Assembly: GCA_025360395.1 (NCBI GenBank)
Contig: JANYCH010000037.1
Coordinates: 1-18,244 of the forward strand
Direction: 5' to 3'
DNA: 18,244 nt
DNA from: Cytophagales bacterium
GTDB taxonomy: Bacteria > Bacteroidota > Bacteroidia > Cytophagales > UBA9547
The notes under the pieces were generated by a model. It did not search any database. It had not been told where the DNA came from and was given only the letters and a program-made list of their open reading frames with translations. Position 1 is the first letter of the stretch. Each line of letters starts with the position of its first letter. Below are positions 1-6,801 of the stretch, piece by piece. The translations under genes were made by a program, and so were the position numbers.

Positions 1-281
1 GCTTTTACATCGTGGTTGGTAACCTTTTCCTTTTCCTTAATATTTTGTGCATCTGTTTCTGAAAACTCAGAGGCAATCTTTCTCAATTGTTCAAAATGCT
101 TTGGATCCACACTTTCTAACTGAGGAAGATGAATTTTACAAAGGGCGATAAAATATTCTATTTCTACCGTAACCCTATATTTAATAAGGCCAAATTCAGA
201 AAAATATGGTGCTATCTTTTGGGTGAAACGGCGGTAACGGCCATCTACAGGCGAAATAGCCGTGAGTTCGTTGAGGTTCAT
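1..281 (-). CDS. purB: Adenylosuccinate lyase, N-terminal 93 residues (runs off left edge)
   Basis: The reverse strand reads from an ATG at 281 with no stop to the window edge. It encodes the first 93 residues of adenylosuccinate lyase, the fumarase/aspartase-superfamily enzyme that cleaves SAICAR to AICAR and adenylosuccinate to AMP in cytosolic purine synthesis. The family N-terminus is plain to see: LTAISPVDGRYR at residues 6-17, then FSEFGLIKYRVTVEIEYF at about 27-44, and TNHDVK at 88-93, the start of a conserved block. The catalytic His and Ser regions lie outside the window. A near-perfect -7 box sits 20 bases upstream of the ATG, which supports this start. The gene is incomplete only because the window ends; nothing suggests a broken gene. 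The identification rests on family resemblance that I recognise and is strong. Confidence 0.93.
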   Translation of the reverse strand, partial: MNLNELTAISPVDGRYRRFTQKIAPYFSEFGLIKYRVTVEIEYFIALCKIHLPQLESVDPKHFEQLRKIASEFSETDAQNIKEKEKVTNHDVK

Positions 282-300
282 TTAAAATTGGGAATAAACA

Positions 301-309
301 GCAAAGATA
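301..309 (-). promoter_or_regulatory. Bacteroidota-type -7 box for purB
   Basis: Read on the reverse strand these bases are TATCTTTGC, an exact match to the Bacteroidota housekeeping -7 consensus TAnnTTTG. The purB ATG follows about 20 bases later, implying a leader of roughly 15 bases. No good -33 TTTG is visible at the usual distance, so the call depends on the -7 box and its position. Confidence 0.6.
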
Positions 310-370
310 GGTGAATTGAAAGAACATTCTAGTTCAATCTAACTCACATGCAACCTAATGGGACCAAAAA

Positions 371-664
371 TCATGCAACATGCATTCTCTGAATATTATC
401 GAGTTCTACCGTTAACTGAAATGTTCCTTCTTCAATATCAAAATCATCTTGTAGTCCAAGCCAGAATTTGGGACTATTCCCAAAATATTTGCTTAGTCTT
501 AATGCAGTATCAGCTGTAACTCTCCTTCTGCCCTTTATAATTTCACTAATTCTAGTTTGTGGGATTGAAAGATCCTTAGACAATTTGTATGCAGATATGT
601 TTAAAGGTTTTAAAAATTCTTCATTTAAAACTTCTCCTGGATGAATATTATTTAATTTTTCCAT
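371..664 (-). CDS. higA: HigA-family antitoxin (XRE helix-turn-helix)
   Basis: This encodes a 97-residue HigA-type antitoxin. The N-terminus carries the family signature HPGEVLNEEFLKPLNIS (about residues 8-24), followed by an XRE-type helix-turn-helix (AYKLSKDLSIPQTRISEII) and the typical LRLSKYFGNSPKFWLGLQ block. HigA proteins neutralise the HigB mRNA-cutting toxin and repress their own promoter. The frame stays open upstream to a TTG at 682, but I prefer the ATG at 664: it gives the normal family start and leaves a 4-base gap after the toxin stop (669-671) instead of an overlap. The toxin gene lies first in the transcript, the usual higBA order. Confidence 0.88.
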   Translation of the reverse strand: MEKLNNIHPGEVLNEEFLKPLNISAYKLSKDLSIPQTRISEIIKGRRRVTADTALRLSKYFGNSPKFWLGLQDDFDIEEGTFQLTVELDNIQRMHVA

Positions 665-668
665 AATA

Positions 669-950
669 CTAGTGATAATCAATTATTTGGACATCAAATG
701 CATTTCCCTCTACCCATTTAAAAATGATTCGCCATTGATCATTTATCCTAATGCTATAAAGTCCCTTGTAATTCCCAGATAACTTTTCAAGCCTGTTAGA
801 GGGGGGTATTTTTAAATCAAGAATACTTTGTGAGTTATTAAGCATTCTAAGCTTCCTTCGAACAATTTCCTGAATTTCGTTTGGTAATTTTGAAACTCGC
901 TGGCCTTCCCAAATTTTTTCAGTTTCTTTAGAACGAAAACTTTTAATCAT
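669..950 (-). CDS. higB: HigB-family toxin (RelE superfamily ribonuclease)
   Basis: This 93-residue protein is the toxin partner of the adjacent HigA. It shows the HigB-1/plasmid-killer layout: MIKSFRSKETEKIWEG at the start, the linker LPNEIQEIVRRKLRMLNN, then RLEKLSGNYKGLYSIRIN, DQWRIIFKW and the final DYH. Known members are RelE-fold, ribosome-dependent mRNA endonucleases; activity here is inferred from the family. The ORF is full length with a normal ATG, so the pair looks intact. A palindromic operator candidate lies 9-30 bases upstream. As an accessory module between two housekeeping genes (purB and ispH) it was probably acquired horizontally, which is inference. Confidence 0.88.
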   Translation of the reverse strand: MIKSFRSKETEKIWEGQRVSKLPNEIQEIVRRKLRMLNNSQSILDLKIPPSNRLEKLSGNYKGLYSIRINDQWRIIFKWVEGNAFDVQIIDYH

Positions 951-958
951 ACCTTACA

Positions 959-980
959 CGTTACTAACGCCAAAAGTTAG
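959..980 (-). promoter_or_regulatory. Operator/promoter candidate of higBA
   Basis: Bases 959-969 form a perfect interrupted palindrome (CGTTA-C-TAACG). Overlapping it, CTAAC at 964-968 pairs with GTTAG at 976-980. On the reverse strand 978-971 reads AACTTTTG, one mismatch from the TAnnTTTG -7 box, about 20 bases before the toxin ATG. Palindromes covering the promoter fit HigA autorepression as known for this family. Binding itself is inferred. Confidence 0.45.
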
Positions 981-1031
981 CAAAAAGTTTAATTCCATTA
1001 AAAATAAATATTAAGCTTCGTCTGAGCGTTT

Positions 1032-1925
1032 TTAAAAAACAGGTTCTGAAATATGCTTGATCTTGTCAGAAACCTCCTGCATCAGCCACAAAGGAGTGGA
1101 TGTCGCACCGCAAATACCCACTTTAGCTGCGCTATCGAACCAGCTACTTTCCAGTTCATCACCATTTTCAATAAAGTAACTTCTTGGATTCACTTCTTTG
1201 CAGACTTGGAAAAGAGCTTTTCCATTTGAGCTTTTTTTGCCGCTGACAAAAACTATCACATCATTTTCAGCAGAAAATACTTTTAACTGTGGCTCTCTGT
1301 TAGATACCTGCCTGCAAATACTGTCATTGGCATCGAAAACTGAATCGTCGTGAGGATTCTGACCAGTTCTGGCAATTCTTTCTTCAATCAAAGCTTTCAT
1401 TTTATAAAAGCCGGCTGTACTTTTTGTCGTTTGACTATAGAATGATATAGGTTTAGTGAAATCCAGCGTATCTAAATCTTCTTCAGTTGTAACTATGATG
1501 GCATTATTATTAGTTTGTCCGGATATCCCGATAACTTCTGCATGGCCTTTTTGCCCGTAAACAACAACCTGGCCCTGGGTTTCTTTAATTTTATCGTAAG
1601 AATGTTTAACCCTGTTTTGTAATTTCAATACAACAGGACAAGAAGCGTCAATAAGTGTGATATTATTTTTTAGTGCAAGCTGGTAAGTTTCAGGAGGTTC
1701 GCCATGGGCCCTGATTAGAACTTTGCAATCTGAAAGATTTTCTAAATCCTGTTTAGAAATGATTTTAAGGCCTTTTGCCTGCAACCTTTCTATTTCCATG
1801 TTGTTATGAACAATGTCTCCCAGACAATACAATCCCTGGCCATTTTCCATTTCGTCTTCTGCCATTTGAATGGCATATTCTACACCAAAACAATAACCAG
1901 AATTGCTATCTATCTTAATTTCCAT
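1032..1925 (-). CDS. ispH: 4-hydroxy-3-methylbut-2-enyl diphosphate reductase
   Basis: IspH (LytB) is the last enzyme of the methylerythritol phosphate pathway; it reduces HMBPP to IPP and DMAPP with a [4Fe-4S] cluster in the cytosol. Counting from the ATG at 1925 (297 residues), the three cluster cysteines are C12 (GYCFGV), C96 (DASCPVV) and C204 (SICRQV). Substrate-pocket residues are H40 (DIVHNN), H74 (RAHGEP), H128 and E130 (GHAEVIG), the QTT at 165-167, SSN at 232-234 and S276 (GATSTP). An upstream GTG at 1946, overlapping the stop of the preceding gene, could also start it. I chose the ATG because the protein then begins MEIKID and C12 and C96 fall where they do in the E. coli enzyme. 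It is probably translated from the same mRNA as the glycosyltransferase upstream. Confidence 0.95.
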   Translation of the reverse strand: MEIKIDSNSGYCFGVEYAIQMAEDEMENGQGLYCLGDIVHNNMEIERLQAKGLKIISKQDLENLSDCKVLIRAHGEPPETYQLALKNNITLIDASCPVVLKLQNRVKHSYDKIKETQGQVVVYGQKGHAEVIGISGQTNNNAIIVTTEEDLDTLDFTKPISFYSQTTKSTAGFYKMKALIEERIARTGQNPHDDSVFDANDSICRQVSNREPQLKVFSAENDVIVFVSGKKSSNGKALFQVCKEVNPRSYFIENGDELESSWFDSAAKVGICGATSTPLWLMQEVSDKIKHISEPVF

Positions 1926-1945
1926 ATTCTCTGATGTGTTGCGCA

Positions 1946-3391
1946 CTAACGCCTCTTTCTGTAAACGGTGGTAGAGAAAAGTTCGTTCTCTGCGTTATCG
2001 GAAATAAACATGCCACTTAGAAATTTGCTTATATCAGACGACTCGTAACGGATAGTACCTAATTTCTGAAAATTCCGATACTCTAATGTATTCTGTGCAA
2101 ACTTATCACTATTCTCAAAATGGCCGCTGATCGCTACATACTTGATAGGAGAAGCAACCAATTTTGCATTTAACTCCAGACTGCTTTTTAATGGGTAAAA
2201 AAGGTTCCGGTTTTCAAGTGAACTGAAACATGTGCGGGAATCTCCAATAACGGCACTATCTGCTGGAATCATTTTTTGAATAAACTGTTTTTGGTCTATT
2301 CCTGATCTGTTGTTGAAATCAACAAATACATATAAGGCCTGAAGTAAAAAGAAAATCAAATTAATACCCAAAAGTATTGCAATTGGAATATATCGGCCAG
2401 CCCTGGCATTGTTAGTAGTGCTGTTTAGTGGAAGAAGACAAAATACAGTTAAATAGAAGAATGGGGCTACCAGGATTATATTGTTCACCCAATCAGGGTC
2501 GGCAAAGAAAAAAGAGAGAATTATGCCACAGAACAGAATAATATTTTTAGAATATTCTATTTCATAATACTTCTGGACCAATCCATATATCAATAGTAAT
2601 ATGGTGGTGGCTATCAAAACATAATAAACGAAAGGCACAGACTGATCTATTTCCCAAAAGAAATGAGGAGTCCAGATTTCCAGCAGTGAATTGAATACAT
2701 TGATATGATAATAAATTGGCCATGGGCAATAAAAAAGAATGACTGAAAGTGGCCAGAACAATAAATGATATGTTTTTACATACTGATGCTTTAAAAGATC
2801 CGAGATCGCATTCACTGCCTTAAACAATAATATAAAAGGAATGAACACCACTATTGGAAAATAAGCCAACATGGCCAGGGCCATAAAAAACCCACTTATA
2901 AGAGTGCTATAGAATTTATAATCACGATCTAAAATCTCATTTCTTAAAGAAACCAAAAAGAAGAATGCTCCTGTTAAAATCGCCCCATTTGCATGAACAG
3001 CCTTATTGAAAATTGGGTCGAAAAACAAGGCAAGGATTAATAGGGCCGAAGCGTTTTTAAAACTTCCATTTTCAAGATGTGTGAAATAAACAAAAACCAA
3101 TAAGAGCAGAATAAAACCAAAACTTACTCCAACTATCCTATGGGTAAAAAGAATATTGTCAAGATTTGAAATCAGTAATTTATTGGTAAAAATGATTAAT
3201 GGGCTGTTCTGGATGACTTTTGTTTGAAGAACACCCAGATCCTGGTTTATAAACTCAACCCCCTTTGTATACATTCCGCTTGCAGCAGATGCCATTACAG
3301 ATTCTTCAAATTCGGGTATTGGGAACCTGCTTAAAGTAAATAAATGAAAGCACAGATAAAGTGGAATGAGTAAAAGTAGTAAATTTCGCAC
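1946..3391 (-). CDS. GT-C-type polytopic membrane glycosyltransferase-like protein (GT39/ArnT-like)
   Basis: A 481-residue protein with many hydrophobic membrane segments over roughly residues 1-370 and a soluble C-terminal tail of about 110 residues. The first helix is followed by an acidic loop (FPIPEFEE, residues 23-30), where GT-C enzymes keep a catalytic acid. Then come QNSPLIIF, HRIVGVSFGFILLLL and FDPIFNKAVHANGAIL, which follow the order seen in the GT39/ArnT family. These enzymes move sugars from polyprenyl-phosphate donors onto lipids or proteins outside the inner membrane; donor and acceptor here are unknown. The start is a GTG at 3391; the stop (TAG) shares a base with a possible GTG start of ispH. 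Since ispH feeds polyprenyl synthesis, sharing a transcript with a polyprenyl-sugar user is suggestive, but it is only inference. Confidence 0.6.
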   Translation of the reverse strand: MRNLLLLLIPLYLCFHLFTLSRFPIPEFEESVMASAASGMYTKGVEFINQDLGVLQTKVIQNSPLIIFTNKLLISNLDNILFTHRIVGVSFGFILLLLVFVYFTHLENGSFKNASALLILALFFDPIFNKAVHANGAILTGAFFFLVSLRNEILDRDYKFYSTLISGFFMALAMLAYFPIVVFIPFILLFKAVNAISDLLKHQYVKTYHLLFWPLSVILFYCPWPIYYHINVFNSLLEIWTPHFFWEIDQSVPFVYYVLIATTILLLIYGLVQKYYEIEYSKNIILFCGIILSFFFADPDWVNNIILVAPFFYLTVFCLLPLNSTTNNARAGRYIPIAILLGINLIFFLLQALYVFVDFNNRSGIDQKQFIQKMIPADSAVIGDSRTCFSSLENRNLFYPLKSSLELNAKLVASPIKYVAISGHFENSDKFAQNTLEYRNFQKLGTIRYESSDISKFLSGMFISDNAENELFSTTVYRKRR

Positions 3392-3408
3392 CTGATAATT
3401 TTTAGAAC

Positions 3409-3425
3409 AACCGTTAGTTACGGTT
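3409..3425 (-). repeat. Inverted repeat in the leader of the glycosyltransferase-ispH transcript
   Basis: AACCGT (3409-3414) pairs with ACGGTT (3420-3425) across a 5-base loop. It lies between the proposed -7 box (3433-3440) and the GTG at 3391, so it would be near the 5' end of the mRNA. Its core resembles the higBA palindrome in 10 of 11 bases (CGTTAGTTACG against CGTTAGTAACG). It could be an operator, an mRNA hairpin or chance. Confidence 0.35.
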
Positions 3426-3432
3426 TATAAGT

Positions 3433-3440
3433 CAAAACTA
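3433..3440 (-). promoter_or_regulatory. -7 box for the glycosyltransferase-ispH transcript
   Basis: The reverse strand reads TAGTTTTG, an exact match to TAnnTTTG, about 42 bases before the GTG. A TTTTG lies about 17 bases further upstream, slightly closer than the usual -33 spacing. Confidence 0.5.
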
Positions 3441-3484
3441 CCAATATTATCGCAATTCAAAATACTGAATACTTTACCTGAAAT

Positions 3485-4969
3485 ATGGAAACGAAACAAA
3501 AAGGGGTTACCACAGAAGGAAAATTAAAAGATATCATCTCTCATGCCAAAGAATATGGCTTTGTTTTTCCTTCAAGTGAAATATATGATGGGTTAGCTGC
3601 AGTTTATGATTATGGTCCATTCGGAGTTGAATTAAAAAACAATCTCAAAACCCTCTGGTGGAAAACTATGACCCAGGTGGAAGAAAATATCGTAGGAATT
3701 GATGCTGCAATATTCATGCAACCATTAACTTGGAAAGCTTCTGGTCATGTCGACGGATTTAATGACCCTATGATTGACAACAAAGATTCTCAAAAACGTT
3801 ATCGTGTGGATCATTTGGTTGAAGCCCATGCTGCCAATCTAGAAGAAGCAGGAAAAAAAGCAGCTGCAGATCTCCTGCTGGAAAAAATGAATTCATTTTT
3901 AGCAAAAGATAATTTTACAGGACTAAAAGAACTAATCATAGCAGAAAAGATTGTTTGCCAAGTTTCAGGAACAGTTAACTGGTCTGATATCCGTCAATTC
4001 AACCTGATGTTCAGTACCAAAATAGGCTCTGTGGCTGAGGAAGCAGATCTTGTGTATTTACGTCCGGAAACAGCGCAGGGAATATTTGTGAACTTTTTAA
4101 ATGTTCAAAAAACCGGAAGAATGAAAATTCCTTTTGGCATTGCCCAGATAGGTAAAGCTTTCAGGAATGAGATTGTGGCCAGGCAATTCATTTTCCGGAT
4201 GAGGGAATTTGAGCAAATGGAAATGCAGTTCTTTGTAAGACCAGGCACGGAATTGGATTGGTACCAGAAATGGAAGGATGTAAGGATAAAATGGCATGCA
4301 GCCCTGGGTCTTTCTTCTGATAAACTGAAATTTCATAATCATGAAAAGCTAGCCCATTATGCCAATGCAGCAGTAGACATTGAATATGAGTTTCCTTTTG
4401 GTTTTAAAGAAATGGAAGGCATTCATTCACGAACTGATTTTGACCTGAAAGCCCATCAGGACCTTTCTGGCAAGAAAATGCAGTATTTTGATTCTGAAAT
4501 AAACCAGAATTATGTTCCTTATGTAGTTGAAACCTCAGTTGGTGCTGACAGATTATTCCTCGCACACCTTTGCAGTGCATTTACACAGGAAACAACAGGC
4601 GAAGGTGAGACTCTCAAAGAAAGGACTTACCTTAAATTCCATCCAGCAATAGCCCCTATAAAAGCGGCTGTATTTCCACTTACCAAAAAAGACGGTTTGC
4701 CAGAGAAAGCGAAGGAGATCATTGAATTACTGAAATACGATTTCAATGTGGCATATGAAGAGAAAGATTCTATTGGCAAAAGATACACCCGTCAGGATCT
4801 GATCGGCACACCATTTTGCATTGCAGTTGACCATCAAACACTTGAGGATAATACTGTAACAATCAGACACCGGGATACTGCATCTCAGGAAAGAATCCAT
4901 ATTGATGACTTGCATACCAGGATTGGATATGAAACCTCATTCAGGAGAATTTTTGAAAAACTGAAATAG
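3485..4969 (+). CDS. glyS: Glycyl-tRNA synthetase (class II, homodimeric type)
   Basis: A complete 494-residue glycyl-tRNA synthetase, charging tRNA-Gly with glycine in the cytosol. The class II core is visible: IYDGLAAVYDYGPFG (33-47) near the N-terminus, FMQPLTWKASGHVDGF (77-92), RPETAQGIFVNF (193-204), motif 2 with GKAFRNEI (223-230) and RMREFEQMEM (238-247), GIHSRTDFDL (312-321), and motif 3 GADRLFLAHL (353-362). The C-terminal anticodon-binding domain runs from about 385 (FHPAIAPIKAAVFPL) to the end. An insertion at about 100-160 fits the bacterial homodimer form. The gene stands alone and ends at a strong stem-loop with a T run. Confidence 0.97.
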   Translation: METKQKGVTTEGKLKDIISHAKEYGFVFPSSEIYDGLAAVYDYGPFGVELKNNLKTLWWKTMTQVEENIVGIDAAIFMQPLTWKASGHVDGFNDPMIDNKDSQKRYRVDHLVEAHAANLEEAGKKAAADLLLEKMNSFLAKDNFTGLKELIIAEKIVCQVSGTVNWSDIRQFNLMFSTKIGSVAEEADLVYLRPETAQGIFVNFLNVQKTGRMKIPFGIAQIGKAFRNEIVARQFIFRMREFEQMEMQFFVRPGTELDWYQKWKDVRIKWHAALGLSSDKLKFHNHEKLAHYANAAVDIEYEFPFGFKEMEGIHSRTDFDLKAHQDLSGKKMQYFDSEINQNYVPYVVETSVGADRLFLAHLCSAFTQETTGEGETLKERTYLKFHPAIAPIKAAVFPLTKKDGLPEKAKEIIELLKYDFNVAYEEKDSIGKRYTRQDLIGTPFCIAVDHQTLEDNTVTIRHRDTASQERIHIDDLHTRIGYETSFRRIFEKLK

Positions 4970-4991
4970 ATAAAATTAAATTAGATTTAAA

Positions 4992-5024
4992 AGAAGTGCT
5001 GGCTTTAGTCAGCACTTCTTTTTT
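4992..5024 (+). terminator. Rho-independent terminator of glyS, overlapping the end of the convergent gene
   Basis: AGAAGTGCTG (4992-5001) pairs perfectly with CAGCACTTCT (5010-5019) around an 8-base loop, followed by a run of T. An A-rich stretch on the left (4989-4992) gives a shorter T run on the other strand, so it may work both ways. The stop of the reverse-strand gene is at 5005-5007, inside the loop, and the right arm encodes its last residues (KRSAD). Confidence 0.85.
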
Positions 5025-5607
5025 GTGGGTTGTAGGGTCCTAAATTTTTATAGCAATTTTTTTTGAATAAATGAAGGGCGGTTTCCTTCACGATTTTTAA
5101 GTCTTGCCAAAGACTGATGTTTTTAACATATATCAAATCATAAATAAAACGTTTTTCCCACTCAAGAGAATTTCCTCCATTGACTTGTGCAAGGCCTGTA
5201 ATACCGGGTTTTACAAAATGTCTTTTTCTTACTTCAGCAGAATATAACAGAAGATATTCCGGTAAAAAAGGACGCGGACCTATAAAACTCATCTCCCCCA
5301 ATAAAATATTTATTAGCTGGGGCAACTCATCTATTCCTGTACGTCGTATAAATGCACCTAAAGCTGAAGTTCGATCATCATCTGGCAAAAGCTCGCCCAC
5401 AACGTTAAATCTATTCTTCATTGATCTAAACTTATAAATACGAAATGGTTTCTCATTTTTACCTATCCTAATCTGAGAAAAGATAGGATTAGCCTGGAAG
5501 TAAACCCAGAGAAACAGGCAGAAGCACAAACTCAGACAAAGAAATATAGTTAAAAGAAAAAGTGCGAATGAAAAATCCAGCAAAGGTTTAAAAATGCTCC
5601 TGTACAT
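5005..5607 (-). CDS. Small PglC-like phosphoglycosyl transferase (bacterial sugar transferase)
   Basis: A 200-residue monotopic phosphoglycosyl transferase. Such enzymes move a sugar-1-phosphate from a UDP-sugar to undecaprenyl phosphate at the inner face of the inner membrane, starting O-antigen, capsule or exopolysaccharide synthesis. One hydrophobic segment (about 12-37) is followed by FSQIRIGKNEKPFRIYKFRSM (start at 43), the catalytic Asp-Glu pair D93-E94 in GIDELPQLINILLGEMSF, IGPRP (109-113) and the C-terminal KPGITGLAQVNG (133-144). The size and the D93-E94 position match the minimal PglC form, without the large N-terminal membrane part of WcaJ. There is no proline in the hydrophobic segment, where the family usually has a Ser-Pro helix break. 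Its ATG is one base after the stop of the PagL-like gene, so the two are probably coupled. No other polysaccharide genes are next to it. Confidence 0.9.
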   Translation of the reverse strand: MYRSIFKPLLDFSFALFLLTIFLCLSLCFCLFLWVYFQANPIFSQIRIGKNEKPFRIYKFRSMKNRFNVVGELLPDDDRTSALGAFIRRTGIDELPQLINILLGEMSFIGPRPFLPEYLLLYSAEVRKRHFVKPGITGLAQVNGGNSLEWEKRFIYDLIYVKNISLWQDLKIVKETALHLFKKNCYKNLGPYNPQKRSAD

Positions 5608-5608
5608 A

Positions 5609-6736
5609 TTAAATTCTCACTCCTACTGCAAATTCCCAAAAATCAGCCTTGCCGGCATGGGTTTTCAAAAAATAGCCAAAGTATAAATTTTGAATAGGCA
5701 TATATTTAAACCCATATCTCTGATAAACAGGAATATCTTCTTTAAAAGGATTGTATAGGTAAAAGGCATTTTGAATCATTATATGGGTTTTCTCTGTCAA
5801 CACAAATTCATAACCTGCTGTAACTGCAAACCTGTAAATTGAATACGTTCCATTTTTGTATTCGGGAACATTCCTTAAGGTATAATTTAACGACTGGTCC
5901 AAACAACCATCCAAACCTGCGACTACAATGCTTTTACGGGTAAATCTTTTGCTAACATAAGTTGTGAGCGTGTAAGCAGGGTAATAAATATCATTTAAAG
6001 TGTCTGCCGGAGATTGTCTGAAAGAGAATGAAAGGTTGGCATTGAAATTCCAGCTTTTTATAACCGGTGGCAATTCTCTTTTTACAAAAATTACTCTTTC
6101 CGGATTAAAAGTGTAATGTACGCCTGCACCAAAACCTGGTATGTTTATCCCAAAATTGGGTTGGCGCATTGATCCATTGGAGGCGTGGTTAAAGTTTGCT
6201 GTAATGAGGGCCGACCAATGAGGTGAAAAGATAAACCGATAATTAATCCCAAATAAGCCAGAAGCACAAAATGGAAGGCTAACCAATACGTTTTCAGGAT
6301 TTTTATCTTTGTCATAATGAATCGGATAAAAGGCAATACCTGTTCCGATCTTAAAATACAATTCATGCCTTCTACTTTTTAAAGCGAATAAATCAATATA
6401 AGGTGTTAAGTGTATGGACTGGCCATAAACTTTAGGGTTGTCCAGATTATAATAGAGCAAATTAAATCCCCACCGGGGAAAATTATGGTATTGGTTCCAT
6501 GCTTTTCGGCCGTTGGTTTGCCAGCCAAAATTTATTTCCAATCCTTTAGGATATGCATCTGGAAGTCCCTCCAGAGATTTTCTGTGTTTCCAGATCCAGC
6601 CCTGGTCAAATGAAGCTGACAGGAACTTTGAATATTTTTCAGGAATTGTTATTGAATCGGGACTATTCTGGGCTTTGACTGAAAGAAAAGAATAGCAAAT
6701 AAAAAATGCTATTATTAATGGAAACTTCGCTGACAT
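5609..6736 (-). CDS. Acyloxyacyl hydrolase (PagL)-like outer-membrane barrel protein
   Basis: A 375-residue secreted protein with a signal peptide (about 1-22, ending KAQ) and alternating hydrophobic strands typical of an outer-membrane barrel. Residues 182-199 (start FNHASNGSMRQPNFGIN) match the PagL/acyloxyacyl hydrolase motif: H184 and S186 would be the catalytic His and Ser, followed by N187. The residue at the position of the PagL catalytic Glu, 14 residues after the His, is Asn198 by my hand alignment. PagL removes the 3-O-acyl chain of lipid A; activity here is uncertain. It is longer than PagL itself (about 170 residues): the extra C-terminal part from about 225 also looks barrel-like. 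It sits one base upstream of the phosphoglycosyl transferase, suggesting a shared envelope role. Confidence 0.72.
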   Translation of the reverse strand: MSAKFPLIIAFFICYSFLSVKAQNSPDSITIPEKYSKFLSASFDQGWIWKHRKSLEGLPDAYPKGLEINFGWQTNGRKAWNQYHNFPRWGFNLLYYNLDNPKVYGQSIHLTPYIDLFALKSRRHELYFKIGTGIAFYPIHYDKDKNPENVLVSLPFCASGLFGINYRFIFSPHWSALITANFNHASNGSMRQPNFGINIPGFGAGVHYTFNPERVIFVKRELPPVIKSWNFNANLSFSFRQSPADTLNDIYYPAYTLTTYVSKRFTRKSIVVAGLDGCLDQSLNYTLRNVPEYKNGTYSIYRFAVTAGYEFVLTEKTHIMIQNAFYLYNPFKEDIPVYQRYGFKYMPIQNLYFGYFLKTHAGKADFWEFAVGVRI

Positions 6737-6752
6737 GTTAATGTAATTGGCA

Positions 6753-6760
6753 CAAAAATA
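6753..6760 (-). promoter_or_regulatory. -7 box for the PagL-like operon
   Basis: The reverse strand reads TATTTTTG, an exact match to TAnnTTTG, 17 bases before the ATG at 6736. The -33 region shows only a weak TTTTAGG. A palindrome touches the upstream edge of the box. Confidence 0.45.
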
Positions 6761-6773
6761 AGATTTATCTTAT
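6758..6773. promoter_or_regulatory. 16-base perfect palindrome between divergent genes (operator candidate)
   Basis: ATAAGAT (6758-6764), two bases, then ATCTTAT (6767-6773) form a perfect palindrome. It lies midway between the divergent starts at 6736 (-) and 6802 (+) and overlaps the start of the reverse -7 box. A dimeric repressor site is plausible; the AT-rich composition makes chance possible too. Confidence 0.35.
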
Positions 6774-6801
6774 GGCCTAAAATTAAATTTACAATATTTA
6801 G

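Noticed and set aside
129..314. Forward ORF of 61 codons
   Set aside because: It lies antisense to purB over most of its length and encodes nothing family-like; the reverse frame is clearly PurB.
311..347. Inverted repeat between higA and purB (GTGA + ATTGAA with TTCAAT + TCAC)
   Set aside because: The arms pair only with a 5-base bulge and there is no T run; too weak to call a terminator or operator.
664..682. Longer higA start at TTG 682
   Set aside because: It would overlap the toxin end and add six residues before the family start; the ATG at 664 fits better.
3470..3477. TACTTTAC as a -7 box for glyS
   Set aside because: Two mismatches to TAnnTTTG and no -33 element; not listed as a promoter.
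6145..6366. Reverse ORF of 73 codons inside the PagL-like gene
   Set aside because: It is an out-of-frame shadow of the 375-residue gene, whose signal peptide and motif are coherent.
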